64,000 nt of DNA from CBDCUF01 sp965222525 (GCA_965222525.1 OZ244955.1:434001-498000); one strand, 5' to 3'. Numbered from the stretch's first letter, positions 1 through 8,941 are shown. The notes: a model not told the origin generated them from the letters alone. Program-made: numbers and translations.

Positions 1-1017
1 GGGCCGGTAGAGCAGACTATCGCCAAAATACAGGGTATTGGCGGAAGTGCTACCGAGCGTTTTACCTCGTCAGGCAGTGCTGAAACATTAGGCGGTGGGC
101 ATAGTCACAAAACCGCATCCTCATCCGCAAATGACAAATATCGCGGTGCGCAAGGGCTTGAGCCGCATATAATCGAGGAAATCGAGCGCATATACGGTTT
201 TGACAAGCCCGCCACCACCCGCTTCTGGGAGATGCTCAAAAACTACGCCATGTTTGATTTCGGGGAGAGCTTCTTCCGCGATGAAACGGTAGTCAATCTG
301 GTACTGGAGAAAATGCCGGTATCTATCTCGCTGGGACTGTGGACTACGTTGCTGGTATATTTGATTTCAATACCGCTGGGGATAAAAAAGGCAGTGCGTG
401 ACGGTTCGGGTTTTGACATATGGACAAGTGTAATAATTACCATCGGCTATGCGATACCGAGCTTTCTGTTTGCCATATTACTGATTGTACTATTTGCCGG
501 AGGTAGCTTCTGGGATATTTTCCCGTTGCGCGGGCTGGTTTCTGACAATTGGGATGAGCTGGGACTGATGGGCAAAATAGGTGATTATTTCTGGCATATT
601 GCCCTGCCGGTGCTGGCTATGGTTATAAGCGGGTTTGCTACCCTCACCATGCTTACCAAAAATTCATTCATAGCCGAAATAGGCAAGCAATATGTAGTGA
701 CTGCCCGCGCCAAGGGCTGCGATGAGGGGCGGGTTCTGTACGGCCATATCTTCCGCAATGCGATGCTGATAATAATCGCAGGGTTCCCGTCAGCCTTTAT
801 CGGGATATTATTTACCGGTGCAATGCTGATTGAGGTGATATTCTCACTGGACGGGCTTGGCCTGCTCGGGTTTGAAGCGGCCATTAACCGCGACTACCCC
901 GTTGTATTCGGCACATTATACATATTCACCCTGCTGGGGCTTATAGTAAACCTCATCGGCGACCTGGTCTATGTCCTGGTTGACCCACGGATAGATTTCG
1001 AAAAACGAGGGGTTTAA
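1..1017 (+). CDS. yejB: YejB-type peptide ABC transporter permease (5' end outside window)
   Basis: Inner-membrane permease of a peptide/microcin C-type ABC importer (BPD_transp_1 family). The reading frame is open from base 1, so the start lies upstream; the visible 338 residues are the C-terminal part. An ATG at 232 is internal. Several hydrophobic segments follow, and the EAA-type cytoplasmic loop is seen near VVTARAKGCDEGRVLYGHIFRN. The C-terminus, with VDPRIDFEKRG, is typical of YejB. YejB normally pairs with YejE and the ATPase YejF, but no yejE follows; leuA comes next after 114 bp. The partners may lie upstream or elsewhere. The family call is firm; the substrate is inferred from the family. 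Confidence 0.88.
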   Translation, partial: GPVEQTIAKIQGIGGSATERFTSSGSAETLGGGHSHKTASSSANDKYRGAQGLEPHIIEEIERIYGFDKPATTRFWEMLKNYAMFDFGESFFRDETVVNLVLEKMPVSISLGLWTTLLVYLISIPLGIKKAVRDGSGFDIWTSVIITIGYAIPSFLFAILLIVLFAGGSFWDIFPLRGLVSDNWDELGLMGKIGDYFWHIALPVLAMVISGFATLTMLTKNSFIAEIGKQYVVTARAKGCDEGRVLYGHIFRNAMLIIIAGFPSAFIGILFTGAMLIEVIFSLDGLGLLGFEAAINRDYPVVFGTLYIFTLLGLIVNLIGDLVYVLVDPRIDFEKRGV

Positions 1018-1096
1018 ATCCTTTAAACACCCTTCTAGACATAAGTTTTCATAGTAATCGCCCCGTTTTACTGCTATATGTGATTCAGGAGCTTTC

Positions 1097-1131
1097 ACTG
1101 AACTCTGAATTCCGGGCTCCGGACTCTAAAA
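1097..1131. repeat. Degenerate 7-bp tandem array before leuA
   Basis: Five variants of a heptamer (actgaac, tctgaat, tccgggc, tccggac, tctaaaa) run up to the leuA ATG. An SD-like CAGGAG lies at 1086-1091, 40 bases before the start, as if the array had been inserted between ribosome-binding site and start. A closely similar array lies at 56501-56528, before fliD. Confidence 0.6.
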
Positions 1132-2679
1132 ATGAAAGATAAAATATACATATTCGATACTACGTTGCGTGATGGGGAGCAGTCGCCGGGGGCGACGATG
1201 AATATCGAGGAGAAGCTGCTTATTGCCGAAGTGCTTGACGGTATGGGTGTTGATATTATCGAGGCCGGATTTGCTGTATCCTCCCCCGGCGATTTTGAGG
1301 CGGTAAGCGAGGTTGGCAGGATTGCCAGAAACGCTACCGTATGCAGTCTTGCCCGTGCGGTTACTGCCGATATAGAAACTGCGGCAGAGGCGCTGAAAAC
1401 CGCTACCCGACCGCGCATACATACATTCATCTCAACCAGCCCGATACATATTGAGCACCAGTTGAAATCAACTCCGGAGCGGGTGCTGGAGCTGGTGACC
1501 GAGAGTGTTACCCTTGCCCGCAAGTTATGTGATGATGTGGAATGGTCGGCGATGGATGCCACCCGCAGCGATATTGATTATTTATGCAGGGCGGTTGAAC
1601 TGGCGATAGATGCCGGTGCACGGACGGTAAATATACCGGATACTGTGGGTTATACCCTGCCTGCCGAGTTCGCCGAGACTATAAACCAGATAAAGAACAA
1701 GGTACCCAATATCGACAAGGCGGTAATATCGGTACATTGCCATAATGACCTTGGCCTTGCGGTGGCTAATTCGCTTTCGGCGGTGCAGGCCGGTGCACGC
1801 CAGATTGAATGCACTATAAACGGTATCGGCGAGCGTGCAGGCAATACGGCTATGGAGGAGGTGGTTATGGCGGTAAAGACCCGCAATGACTTTATGCCGT
1901 TTGAAACCGCAATAGACAGCAAACAGATTATGCGTGCATCGAAGCTGGTGTCGAGCGTGACCGGCTTTGCGGTACAGAATAACAAGGCGATTGTCGGGGC
2001 GAATGCCTTTGCGCATGAGTCGGGTATACACCAGGATGGTGTTTTGAAGCATGCGGCCACTTATGAGATTATGACCCCGGAATCGGTAGGGCTGACCCGT
2101 TCATCGCTGGTTATGGGCAAGCATTCCGGCAGGGCGGCGTTTCGTGATAAATTGCAGGAGCTTGGTTTTAACCTTGGTGATAATATATTCGAGGATGCGT
2201 TTAACCGGTTCAAGGAATTATGCGACAAGAAGAAGAAAATTTATGATGATGATATTATTGCACTTGTTGATGATCAGGCGGTACGCAGTGAGAATCGGGT
2301 AAAATTTATTGCGCTGGATATAAATTGCGGCTCGAAGGGAGCGCAGACCGCCGGTCTGGAGCTGGAAGTTGATGGCAGGAAAGTAAAGGCGGAAAGCGAG
2401 GGTAACGGTCCGGTTGATGCGATATTCAAGGCAATCCGCCAGCTTGTTCCGCATGAGACGAAACTTGCGCTGTACCAGGTGCAGGCGGTAACAGCCGGTA
2501 TAGATGCGCAGGCAGAGGTTACTGTAAGGCTGGAAACGCCGGAGGGAGTGCTGATTAACGGCAATGGCTCGGATACTGATACGATGGTTGCATCAACACT
2601 GGCCTATATCGCCGCCCTCAACAAGCTGCTGAACTATCAGGCAAAAATGACCCCCGAACGCTCGACTATCGCTAACTAG
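1132..2679 (+). CDS. leuA: 2-isopropylmalate synthase
   Basis: Catalyses condensation of acetyl-CoA with 2-oxoisovalerate, the first committed step of leucine synthesis, in the cytoplasm. The 515 residues match the usual bacterial length. Visible landmarks are the N-terminal TTLRDGEQSPG signature (about residues 10-20), the metal-binding HCHNDLGLAVANS motif, GIGERAGN, and HESGIHQDG, followed by a C-terminal domain of LeuA allosteric (leucine-sensing) type. The ATG at 1132 fits the family N-terminus but has no ribosome-binding site close by, because a heptamer array abuts it. The next gene starts 31 bp downstream across another array. No other leu genes are in the window. Confidence 0.96.
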   Translation: MKDKIYIFDTTLRDGEQSPGATMNIEEKLLIAEVLDGMGVDIIEAGFAVSSPGDFEAVSEVGRIARNATVCSLARAVTADIETAAEALKTATRPRIHTFISTSPIHIEHQLKSTPERVLELVTESVTLARKLCDDVEWSAMDATRSDIDYLCRAVELAIDAGARTVNIPDTVGYTLPAEFAETINQIKNKVPNIDKAVISVHCHNDLGLAVANSLSAVQAGARQIECTINGIGERAGNTAMEEVVMAVKTRNDFMPFETAIDSKQIMRASKLVSSVTGFAVQNNKAIVGANAFAHESGIHQDGVLKHAATYEIMTPESVGLTRSSLVMGKHSGRAAFRDKLQELGFNLGDNIFEDAFNRFKELCDKKKKIYDDDIIALVDDQAVRSENRVKFIALDINCGSKGAQTAGLELEVDGRKVKAESEGNGPVDAIFKAIRQLVPHETKLALYQVQAVTAGIDAQAEVTVRLETPEGVLINGNGSDTDTMVASTLAYIAALNKLLNYQAKMTPERSTIAN

Positions 2680-2706
2680 CCACTAGTCACAAACCACTAG
2701 CCACGG
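2674..2706. repeat. 7-bp tandem array between leuA and the next gene
   Basis: Heptamer variants ctagcca, ctagtca, caaacca, ctagcca, cggaaaa. The array begins at the leuA stop codon and fills nearly all the space to the ATG at 2711. It is the same word family, in reverse orientation, as the arrays at 10768 and 26887. Confidence 0.6.
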
Positions 2707-2710
2707 AAAA

Positions 2711-2968
2711 ATGGATATAATATTCAATACAATAGGTATAATCGGGATGGTGCTGATATTGCTTGCCTATTTTCTGCTGCAAATTGGCAGGGTGAAGAGC
2801 AACCAGCTATCATACCATGTAATTAACTTTATGGGCGGGCTTCTCCTGCTGGTATCCCTGTATCATGCACCCAACATCCCGACTATCATTCTGGAAATAT
2901 GCTGGATGGCGATTGCCCTGTTCGGTATATATAAATCACTGAAAAATGCTTCATCTGAAAACAAATAA
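2711..2968 (+). CDS. Small membrane protein, CBU_0592-like
   Basis: An 85-residue protein with three predicted hydrophobic segments (about residues 4-24, 36-52 and 57-75) and a short charged tail. The pattern resembles the CBU_0592 family of small bacterial membrane proteins, whose function is unknown. No good ribosome-binding site is visible; a heptamer array lies immediately upstream. Its 3' end overlaps the start of mnmA by 23 bp, which suggests co-transcription and perhaps translational coupling. Confidence 0.7.
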   Translation: MDIIFNTIGIIGMVLILLAYFLLQIGRVKSNQLSYHVINFMGGLLLLVSLYHAPNIPTIILEICWMAIALFGIYKSLKNASSENK

Positions 2969-4181
2969 GCCGCCTGCCGCAACGCGTATTGTAGTTGCGA
3001 TGTCGGGCGGGGTGGATAGCTCTGTTGTGGCCGCATTGATGCATGAGCAGGGCTATGAGGTTATCGGGATTACGCTGCAGCTATATGACCATGGTGCGGC
3101 TTTGGCCAAAAAGGGTGCATGTTGCGCCGGGCAGGATATACATGATGCCCGGCAGGTAGCCGAAAAGCTCGGTATCCCGCATTATGTACTGAATTATGAA
3201 AGCCTGTTTAAGGAATCGGTGATGGATGATTTTGCCGATTCATATCTGCGTGGCGAGACGCCTATCCCTTGTGTGCGCTGTAACCAAAGCGTGAAATTCC
3301 GTGATTTATTTGCGGTTGCCAGGGATTTGGGGGCGGATGCGATGGTAACCGGCCATTATGTGCAACGTGTGGATAATAACGGCAAGGCGGAATTGCATAA
3401 GGCGGTGGATTTGCATAAAGACCAGTCATATTTCCTGTTCGCCACTACACAGGAACAGCTTGATTACCTGCATTTCCCGCTGGGCGGGATGACTAAGGAA
3501 GAGGTGCGGGAACATGCCAAGCGGTTCGGGCTGGAGATTGCCGACAAGCCCGATAGTCAGGATATATGTTTTGTGCCGAACGGCTCCTATGCCTCGGTGG
3601 TGGAGCGGCTGCGGCCGGGTGCACTGGATGAGGGCGAGATTGTGCATATAGACGGGCGGGTTATGGGCAGTCATAACGGGATTATCAATTATACTATCGG
3701 CCAGCGCAAGGGACTGCCTGGCGGTCAGGAAGAACCGCTTTATGTGGTACGGATTGAGCCGGAGAGCAATCGGGTTTATGTCGGGGATGAATCTGCATTA
3801 TACGGCAAATCATTTATGATAAGGGATGTAAACTGGCTTGGCGGTGAAATGCCGGACGAGAATGGTATAAAAGTACAGGTGAAACTACGCTCCGCCGATG
3901 ATGGCAGGGAGGCCACGGTTTATGCCAACGGTCATTCTGCTTCCCTGCAAGGCAGGGAGAGCAGAATCCGGGAAGGAGCGGCCGGCTCCTGCACTAAACT
4001 GCCAGCACAACTTTCGGAACAATTTCCGCAAGGTGACGGTTGCAGCGACAATGATAATATAAAAACCCTGCATATAGAACTGGACACCCCTGCCCGTGCA
4101 ATCACCTCCGGCCAGGCCTGTGTTATATATGACAATACGAGAGTCCTCGGCGGTGGCTGGATTGTTAATGATGGCTTGTAA
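2946..4181 (+). CDS. mnmA: tRNA-specific 2-thiouridylase MnmA with in-frame insertion
   Basis: Thiolates U34 of tRNA-Lys, -Glu and -Gln in the cytoplasm, using ATP and sulfur relayed by a persulfide carrier. The ATP pyrophosphatase loop SGGVDSS is at residues 20-26. The catalytic cysteines are seen in IPCVRCNQSVKF and SQDICFVPNGSY. The C-terminal beta-barrel ends with TSGQACVIYDNTRVLGGGWI. At 411 residues it is longer than usual (about 360-370). The excess is a block of roughly 30-35 residues near 330-365, encoded by a palindromic DNA element at 3931-3971 and flanking sequence. The reading frame is kept and motifs on both sides are intact, so the enzyme is probably functional. The start at 2946 overlaps the upstream gene. 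Confidence 0.94.
   Translation: MLHLKTNKPPAATRIVVAMSGGVDSSVVAALMHEQGYEVIGITLQLYDHGAALAKKGACCAGQDIHDARQVAEKLGIPHYVLNYESLFKESVMDDFADSYLRGETPIPCVRCNQSVKFRDLFAVARDLGADAMVTGHYVQRVDNNGKAELHKAVDLHKDQSYFLFATTQEQLDYLHFPLGGMTKEEVREHAKRFGLEIADKPDSQDICFVPNGSYASVVERLRPGALDEGEIVHIDGRVMGSHNGIINYTIGQRKGLPGGQEEPLYVVRIEPESNRVYVGDESALYGKSFMIRDVNWLGGEMPDENGIKVQVKLRSADDGREATVYANGHSASLQGRESRIREGAAGSCTKLPAQLSEQFPQGDGCSDNDNIKTLHIELDTPARAITSGQACVIYDNTRVLGGGWIVNDGL
3931..3971. repeat. Palindromic element inserted in frame in mnmA
   Basis: GTCATTCTGCT at the left and AGCAGAATCCGG at the right, with inner arms ATTCTGCTTCCCTGC and GCAGGGAGAGCAGAAT that pair with one bulged base. A further small dyad (GGAGC/GCTCC) follows at 3974-3988. 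The same ends occur inside ispE at 16565-16603. The translated segment (GHSASLQGRESRIREG) has no counterpart expected in MnmA. Insertion without frameshift is the behaviour of Rickettsia palindromic elements; homology to them is not shown. Confidence 0.7.
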
Positions 4182-4233
4182 ACAGGCTGTATTATTCTGA
4201 TGCAGTATGTGGATATTTCGGTATTCCAAGAAC

Positions 4234-5634
4234 CTATATATGCACTGCGCGTTTGTCGACGGCGAGGGCGGCTTCCTTTATTGCCTCATTAAGGTCAGGG
4301 TGGGAATGGCAGATGCGGGCTATATCCTCGGCGGATGCGCTGAACTCCATGGCGGTTACCGCTTCGGCAATCATCGTGCCGGCCTGCGGGCCGATTATAT
4401 GTACACCAAGCACCTTGTCACTCTGCTTGTCGGCCAGAATCTTGACAAAACCTTCCGCCTGTCCGGTTGCCCGCGCACGGCTGTTGGCCATGAACGGGAA
4501 TTTGCCGATATTATATGCAACATCTGCCTCTTTAAGCTGCTCCTCGGTCTTGCCGACGGCAGCCACTTCCGGCATGGTGTAAATCACACCAGGAACCATG
4601 TCATAATCAACATGACCGGCCTGTCCGGCCATAATCTCAACCGCAGCAACCCCGTCTTCCTCGGCCTTATGCGCCAGCATCGGCCCGGCTATGACATCAC
4701 CGATTGCAAATACACCCTTAACATTGGTTTCAAACCGCCCATCCACTTTAATTCGCCCGCGCTCATCCAACTCCACACCGGATTCCTTCAGCCCGAGATT
4801 ATCCGTATGTGGCTTGCGCCCGATTGCTACCAATACAATATCAGCCTCGATTTTCTCCGACTTGCCACCGGCAGAAGGCTCAGCAGTTAATGTAACGCCT
4901 TTTTGAGTAGTTTTTGCACCAGTAACTTTGGTCGATAATTTGAACTTTATCCCCTGTTTCTCCAGTATTTTCTGGAATTGCTTGCGGATTTCTCCATCCT
5001 GTCCGGGAATAATACCATCGAGGAATTCAATAACGGTAACATCCGCTCCCAGCCTGCGCCATACCGACCCCAACTCCAGCCCTATAACACCGCCGCCGAT
5101 AACCGCCAGTTTTTTCGGCACCTTGCCCAGTGCAAGTGCGCCGGTAGAGGATACAATCTTTTTCTCATCTATCTTTACACCGGGAAGTGGTGTTACCTCC
5201 GAGCCAGTTGCAATAAGTATGTTCTTGGTTTTCAGAGATTCAGGCGAACCCTTCTTGTCAACCGGCTTGACCGCAACCTCACCGGCACCGAGCACTACAC
5301 CATGCCCCTTTATATAATCCACCTTGTTCTTGGCAAACAGCCCCTCGATCCCCTTGGTCAGGCCGGATACAACATCATCCTTGCGCTTCATCATCGCCTT
5401 CAGGTCGAGTTTTATCTCACCCTTTATACCATGCTCTGCTCCATGTTTGGCCTCTTCAAATAGTTCCGAAGAATGCAGCAATGCCTTGGACGGAATACAG
5501 CCGACATTCAGGCACGTACCGCCCAATGCACCACGCTTCTCAACGCACGCCACCTTCATACCCAATTGTGCCGCACGGATTGCCGCAACATATCCGCCAG
5601 GCCCACCACCAATTACAATCAAATCATAACTCAT
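4234..5634 (-). CDS. lpdA: Dihydrolipoyl dehydrogenase
   Basis: FAD-dependent E3 subunit that reoxidises dihydrolipoamide in 2-oxoacid dehydrogenase complexes. The 466 residues match the family. The FAD-binding GGGPGGYVAAIRAAQLG is at about residues 9-25, the redox disulfide is GGTCLNVGCIPSK, the NAD-binding fold is IGGGVIGLELGSVW, AIGDV is present, and the catalytic His-Glu pair lies near the C-terminus (CHSHPDLNEAIKEAA). Its ATG overlaps the stop of the upstream membrane-protein gene by 4 bp (ATGA), which points to translational coupling. No E1 or E2 genes are nearby. Confidence 0.96.
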   Translation of the reverse strand: MSYDLIVIGGGPGGYVAAIRAAQLGMKVACVEKRGALGGTCLNVGCIPSKALLHSSELFEEAKHGAEHGIKGEIKLDLKAMMKRKDDVVSGLTKGIEGLFAKNKVDYIKGHGVVLGAGEVAVKPVDKKGSPESLKTKNILIATGSEVTPLPGVKIDEKKIVSSTGALALGKVPKKLAVIGGGVIGLELGSVWRRLGADVTVIEFLDGIIPGQDGEIRKQFQKILEKQGIKFKLSTKVTGAKTTQKGVTLTAEPSAGGKSEKIEADIVLVAIGRKPHTDNLGLKESGVELDERGRIKVDGRFETNVKGVFAIGDVIAGPMLAHKAEEDGVAAVEIMAGQAGHVDYDMVPGVIYTMPEVAAVGKTEEQLKEADVAYNIGKFPFMANSRARATGQAEGFVKILADKQSDKVLGVHIIGPQAGTMIAEAVTAMEFSASAEDIARICHSHPDLNEAIKEAALAVDKRAVHI

Positions 5635-6215
5635 AATTCAAATGTCACCGCCTCTTTTTTAAACCACCTCCGGAACAAGGCATTGCCCAGAATCAGCATA
5701 AGCAAAGTAAATGCAATCATAAACAACACAGCCAGTGCGTAGAAAAACACCATATCCATCTCGAACCGCTCATCAAGATGGTCACCCTTCAGGTACAGCA
5801 TCGGAATCGCCACCGCAAGCAATACAATCAGGTTCCCCCACATAACAATCCAGCAGGCACGCATCGAATAAAAACTCGACATGAAAATCGATACCAGTGT
5901 TATAAATACCATCGGGAACAGGAGAACCAGAAATACCGACATGAAATCTCTGGCACCGCCGGCAAATGACGCAACATTGGTAACAGTCGCTTCCATAGGT
6001 TTGGTCAAGGCATTGACTACAGGAGCCAGCCCCGACGTGATAAGCTCAACATATTTCAGCCCAAGATCGGCAAAATTCTCACGGTCACCAAGGAATGAGA
6101 AGAAATTGGGATTCTGCGCCGCAATAGTCAGTATAAACCAGAAAAAGAACGGTAATATAAGGCAGAAGGCCCGTGACCGGCCAATACTGCCACCATCGAC
6201 ATAAAACTCGTTCAT
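5631..6215 (-). CDS. Uncharacterised membrane protein between trxA and lpdA
   Basis: A 194-residue protein with at least four predicted membrane spans: about residues 15-33, 88-113, 120-140 and 152-178. The segment between the first two (about 40-85) is likely extracytoplasmic. I do not recognise the family. It sits 55 bp downstream of trxA and overlaps lpdA by 4 bp, so it appears to be the middle gene of a trxA - membrane protein - lpdA operon. A redox-linked role is conceivable from context only; no cysteine pair or cofactor motif is seen. Confidence 0.75.
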   Translation of the reverse strand: MNEFYVDGGSIGRSRAFCLILPFFFWFILTIAAQNPNFFSFLGDRENFADLGLKYVELITSGLAPVVNALTKPMEATVTNVASFAGGARDFMSVFLVLLFPMVFITLVSIFMSSFYSMRACWIVMWGNLIVLLAVAIPMLYLKGDHLDERFEMDMVFFYALAVLFMIAFTLLMLILGNALFRRWFKKEAVTFEL

Positions 6216-6270
6216 GGTAGGCTCCTATGATCATCCGAGGTTGTACACTTACCCCAGGACAAATCAATAA

Positions 6271-6591
6271 TCAAGCCAGTTCGGAGTCTACCCAGTCATA
6301 TAACGCAGATTTAGGCAGGGAGCCAACCTTGGTGGCAGCGGGTTCGCCGTTCTTGAACAGAACCAGGGTCGGAATACTGCGCACGCCATATTTTGCCGGA
6401 GATTCAGGATTCTGGTCGATATTGACTTTCAACACCTTGACCTGCTCTTCCTTGTCATTGCTAAGCTCGTCAATTACAGGTGAAAGCTGGCGACATGGAC
6501 CGCACCATTCCGCCCAGAAATCCACCAGTACAGGCTTGTCCGACTGCAACACATCCTGCTCGAAATTGGTATCGGTAGTTTCTTGTGCCAT
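6271..6591 (-). CDS. trxA: Thioredoxin
   Basis: A 106-residue cytoplasmic thiol-disulfide reductase. The active site WAEWCGPCRQL is canonical (WCGPC), followed by the conserved cis-proline region (GVRSIPTLVLFKNGE). Length and fold pattern match thioredoxin 1. A good ribosome-binding site (aaggagaa) precedes the ATG at 6591. It is the first gene of the reverse-strand trio trxA - membrane protein - lpdA. A 149 bp palindromic repeat element begins 40 bp upstream and probably lies near or within its promoter region. Confidence 0.96.
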   Translation of the reverse strand: MAQETTDTNFEQDVLQSDKPVLVDFWAEWCGPCRQLSPVIDELSNDKEEQVKVLKVNIDQNPESPAKYGVRSIPTLVLFKNGEPAATKVGSLPKSALYDWVDSELA

Positions 6592-6631
6592 AATATTTTC
6601 TCCTTTTTGGTTTTTAAGTGGTTTAAGGGCG

Positions 6632-6780
6632 TGTCATGCTGAATTTATTTCAGCATCCATTTCTCATAATCTTGATAGCTAACAAATTGTGATTATACTT
6701 ATCAAAATATAATAACCCGTTTGTTTACGTCACGCCCCTGTCATTGGATAAATGGATCCCGAAACGAGTTCGGGATGACA
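6632..6780. repeat. 149-bp MITE-like palindromic element, copy 1
   Basis: Begins TGTCATGCTGAA and ends TTCGGGATGACA. Each end is itself a hairpin, and the two ends are roughly inverted copies of each other. The middle is AT-rich. The same architecture and almost identical length recur at 49907-50056 and 56347-56495. No transposase is encoded. It fills most of the gap between the divergent trxA and histidine kinase genes. Confidence 0.75.
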
Positions 6781-6867
6781 TATTTCTTTTTGGTTGTGAA
6801 TAATAATCTATTCGCTAGTAATGTTCTTTAGTTACAGGATTTACCATAAGTTTTCAAGTTTTATCCG

Positions 6868-8181
6868 ATGCAACAGCATAAAATAGCGCCACGGTCACTG
6901 TACATACGGTTTTTGCTTATCAGCGTATTGCCGATGGTGCTTGTGCTGATTGTAGCAACCTATATGTTTTATGAGCGCCACTGGAGTTCGATGAGCCGTA
7001 ATATGTCCAGCTCTCTTGTCGGGGAAATCCATTACCTGATTGAAAATTTTACCAGGGCGCCGGAAGGTGAACGTAATAACGTACTGTCATATGCACGCAA
7101 TTATCTTGGTCTAGACAGTGAGTTCATGGAGGGAGCGGAGCTTCATAATACGCATATCGACGATGAATTCGGGAAGCTGTCGGAAAGAATACAAGCGGGA
7201 AGTGGTTTGCCTCTTGCGATCAACCGTCTGGTAGAAAAGGAGAAAATCCTGGCGGAAATCCAGATTGATGGTGGGGTACTTGCGATTAAATTTTCGGAGA
7301 AACGGCTGGCCAGTTCGAGTACATATATATATCTGATGTGGGTATTTGGTGCGGCGGGGTTGTTTACTATAATTGCAGTTTTGTTCCTCAATAATCAGGT
7401 TGCCTCGATTATCCGGCTGGCGCAGGCGGCGGAGAGTTTCGGCAAGGGGCAGGATATGCCGGAATTCAAGCCGACCGGTGCCAAGGAGGTGAGGCGTGCG
7501 GCGATTGCCTTTATCGAAATGCGCGAGCGGATAAAGCGGCTGCTTACCCGCCGGACGCAAATGCTGGCCGGAGTTTCACATGATTTACGCACACCGCTTA
7601 CACGTATGAAACTGCAACTGGAGATGATGGGGGATGATAAGAATATAGCGGATATGAAGAAGGATGTGGTAGAAATGGAGGAGATGCTGGACGGGTATCT
7701 TGGCTTCGTACGCAGTGAGCATGGTGAGGGATATGAGGAGAGTAGCGAGAAGGTTATCCTTGCGGATTTTATACAGGATATTTTGCGCGGATTTGATAGT
7801 AACAGGGTGTCATGTGAGATTGATGGCGAGCTGGAGGTGAATGTCAAGGCGGGCGCATTCAGGAGATGCCTGGTTAATTTTATTGATAATGCGATACGCT
7901 ATGCGGAGAAGGTGGAGGTTTCGGCCTACAGGGTAAATACAGGGGGGGCAGATGGTGTCGTAATTTATATTGATGATAACGGGGCAGGTATTCCGCATGA
8001 TAAGCATCAGGAGGTGTTCCAGCCATTCTACCGGCTTGAGCAGTCACGTAACAAGGATACCGGCGGGGTTGGGCTGGGTATGTCCATTGCCCGTGATATT
8101 ATCCATGCCCATGGCGGTGAGGTTATGCTGGACACCAGCCCCTCAGGTGGTCTGCGGGTCATAATCACTATGCCGGTTTAG
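6868..8181 (+). CDS. Orphan EnvZ-like sensor histidine kinase
   Basis: A 437-residue inner-membrane two-component sensor. One membrane span is at about 11-33, a periplasmic loop of about 120 residues follows, a second span is at about 153-175, then a HAMP linker. The HisKA domain has LAGVSHDLRTPLTRMK (phosphorylatable His at about 238). The ATPase domain has NFIDNAIRY (N box), DDNGAGI (G1) and GGVGLGMSIARDI (G2). The architecture and H-box are those of the EnvZ/OmpR class. No response regulator is adjacent, so its partner is encoded elsewhere. The flanking genes do not reveal the signal; aquaporin and lpxR nearby would fit an envelope or osmotic role, but this is only inference. Confidence 0.88.
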   Translation: MQQHKIAPRSLYIRFLLISVLPMVLVLIVATYMFYERHWSSMSRNMSSSLVGEIHYLIENFTRAPEGERNNVLSYARNYLGLDSEFMEGAELHNTHIDDEFGKLSERIQAGSGLPLAINRLVEKEKILAEIQIDGGVLAIKFSEKRLASSSTYIYLMWVFGAAGLFTIIAVLFLNNQVASIIRLAQAAESFGKGQDMPEFKPTGAKEVRRAAIAFIEMRERIKRLLTRRTQMLAGVSHDLRTPLTRMKLQLEMMGDDKNIADMKKDVVEMEEMLDGYLGFVRSEHGEGYEESSEKVILADFIQDILRGFDSNRVSCEIDGELEVNVKAGAFRRCLVNFIDNAIRYAEKVEVSAYRVNTGGADGVVIYIDDNGAGIPHDKHQEVFQPFYRLEQSRNKDTGGVGLGMSIARDIIHAHGGEVMLDTSPSGGLRVIITMPV

Positions 8182-8197
8182 GCAATGCCGGTATAGA

Positions 8198-8884
8198 TTA
8201 ATCCTTGCAGCCGATGAATTTGTAGACTGTTGCACCGATTACTGCGCCGATGATGGGGGCAATCCAGAACAGCCATAATTGTGCAGTTGCCCAGTCACCG
8301 ACAAACAGAGCTACACCTGTGCTGCGGGCGGGATTAACCGATGTGTTGGTAACAGGAATGCTGATCAGATGGATCAGGGTGAGGCACAGACCAATTGCTA
8401 TCGGTGCCATACCTTGCGGTGCCCTTTCATCGGTAGCTCCGAGGATTACCACAAGGAACATGGCGGTCATTACGACTTCGGTCACCAAAGCTGCATTCAT
8501 GGAATAGCCGCCAGGTGAATGTTCCCCGTAACCGTTGGAAGCAAAACCGGCACTTACATCAAATCCTACCTGCCCGCTGGCGATTACATACAGCACCCCA
8601 CCGGCTATAATCGCACCTATAACCTGTGCTACAATATAGGGCAACAACTGATCAGCGGGAAAACGACCACCAGCCCATAATCCTATGGAAACCGCAGGAT
8701 TTAGGTGGCAGCCGGAAATATGACCAATTGCATAGGCCATGGTAAGTACCGTCAGGCCAAATGCCAGCGAAACACCGAGCAGACCTATACCGACATCAGG
8801 GAATGCAGCAGCCAGAACTGCACTGCCGCAACCGCCCAGTACCAGCCAGAAAGTCCCGACCAGCTCTGCAACATATTTTTTCAT
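8198..8884 (-). CDS. aqpZ: Aquaporin Z
   Basis: A 228-residue MIP-family channel for water across the inner membrane. Both NPA boxes are intact (HLNPAVSIG and SVNPARSTG), and six hydrophobic segments plus two half-helices fit the length. The arginine after the second NPA and the histidine in LIHLISIPVTN match the narrow, water-selective aquaporin Z filter rather than a glycerol facilitator. The ATG at 8884 is preceded by aaggagac. It is convergent with the sensor kinase gene, with a 16 bp gap. Confidence 0.95.
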   Translation of the reverse strand: MKKYVAELVGTFWLVLGGCGSAVLAAAFPDVGIGLLGVSLAFGLTVLTMAYAIGHISGCHLNPAVSIGLWAGGRFPADQLLPYIVAQVIGAIIAGGVLYVIASGQVGFDVSAGFASNGYGEHSPGGYSMNAALVTEVVMTAMFLVVILGATDERAPQGMAPIAIGLCLTLIHLISIPVTNTSVNPARSTGVALFVGDWATAQLWLFWIAPIIGAVIGATVYKFIGCKD

Positions 8885-8941
8885 GGCAGTCTCCTTAATA
8901 TGCTTTTGAATTTGGGTATAGCAGTTTACACTACTACAATG

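Noticed and set aside
4207..4890. A 227-residue forward frame over lpdA
   Set aside because: Shadow of lpdA; no domain features and the reverse frame is unmistakable.
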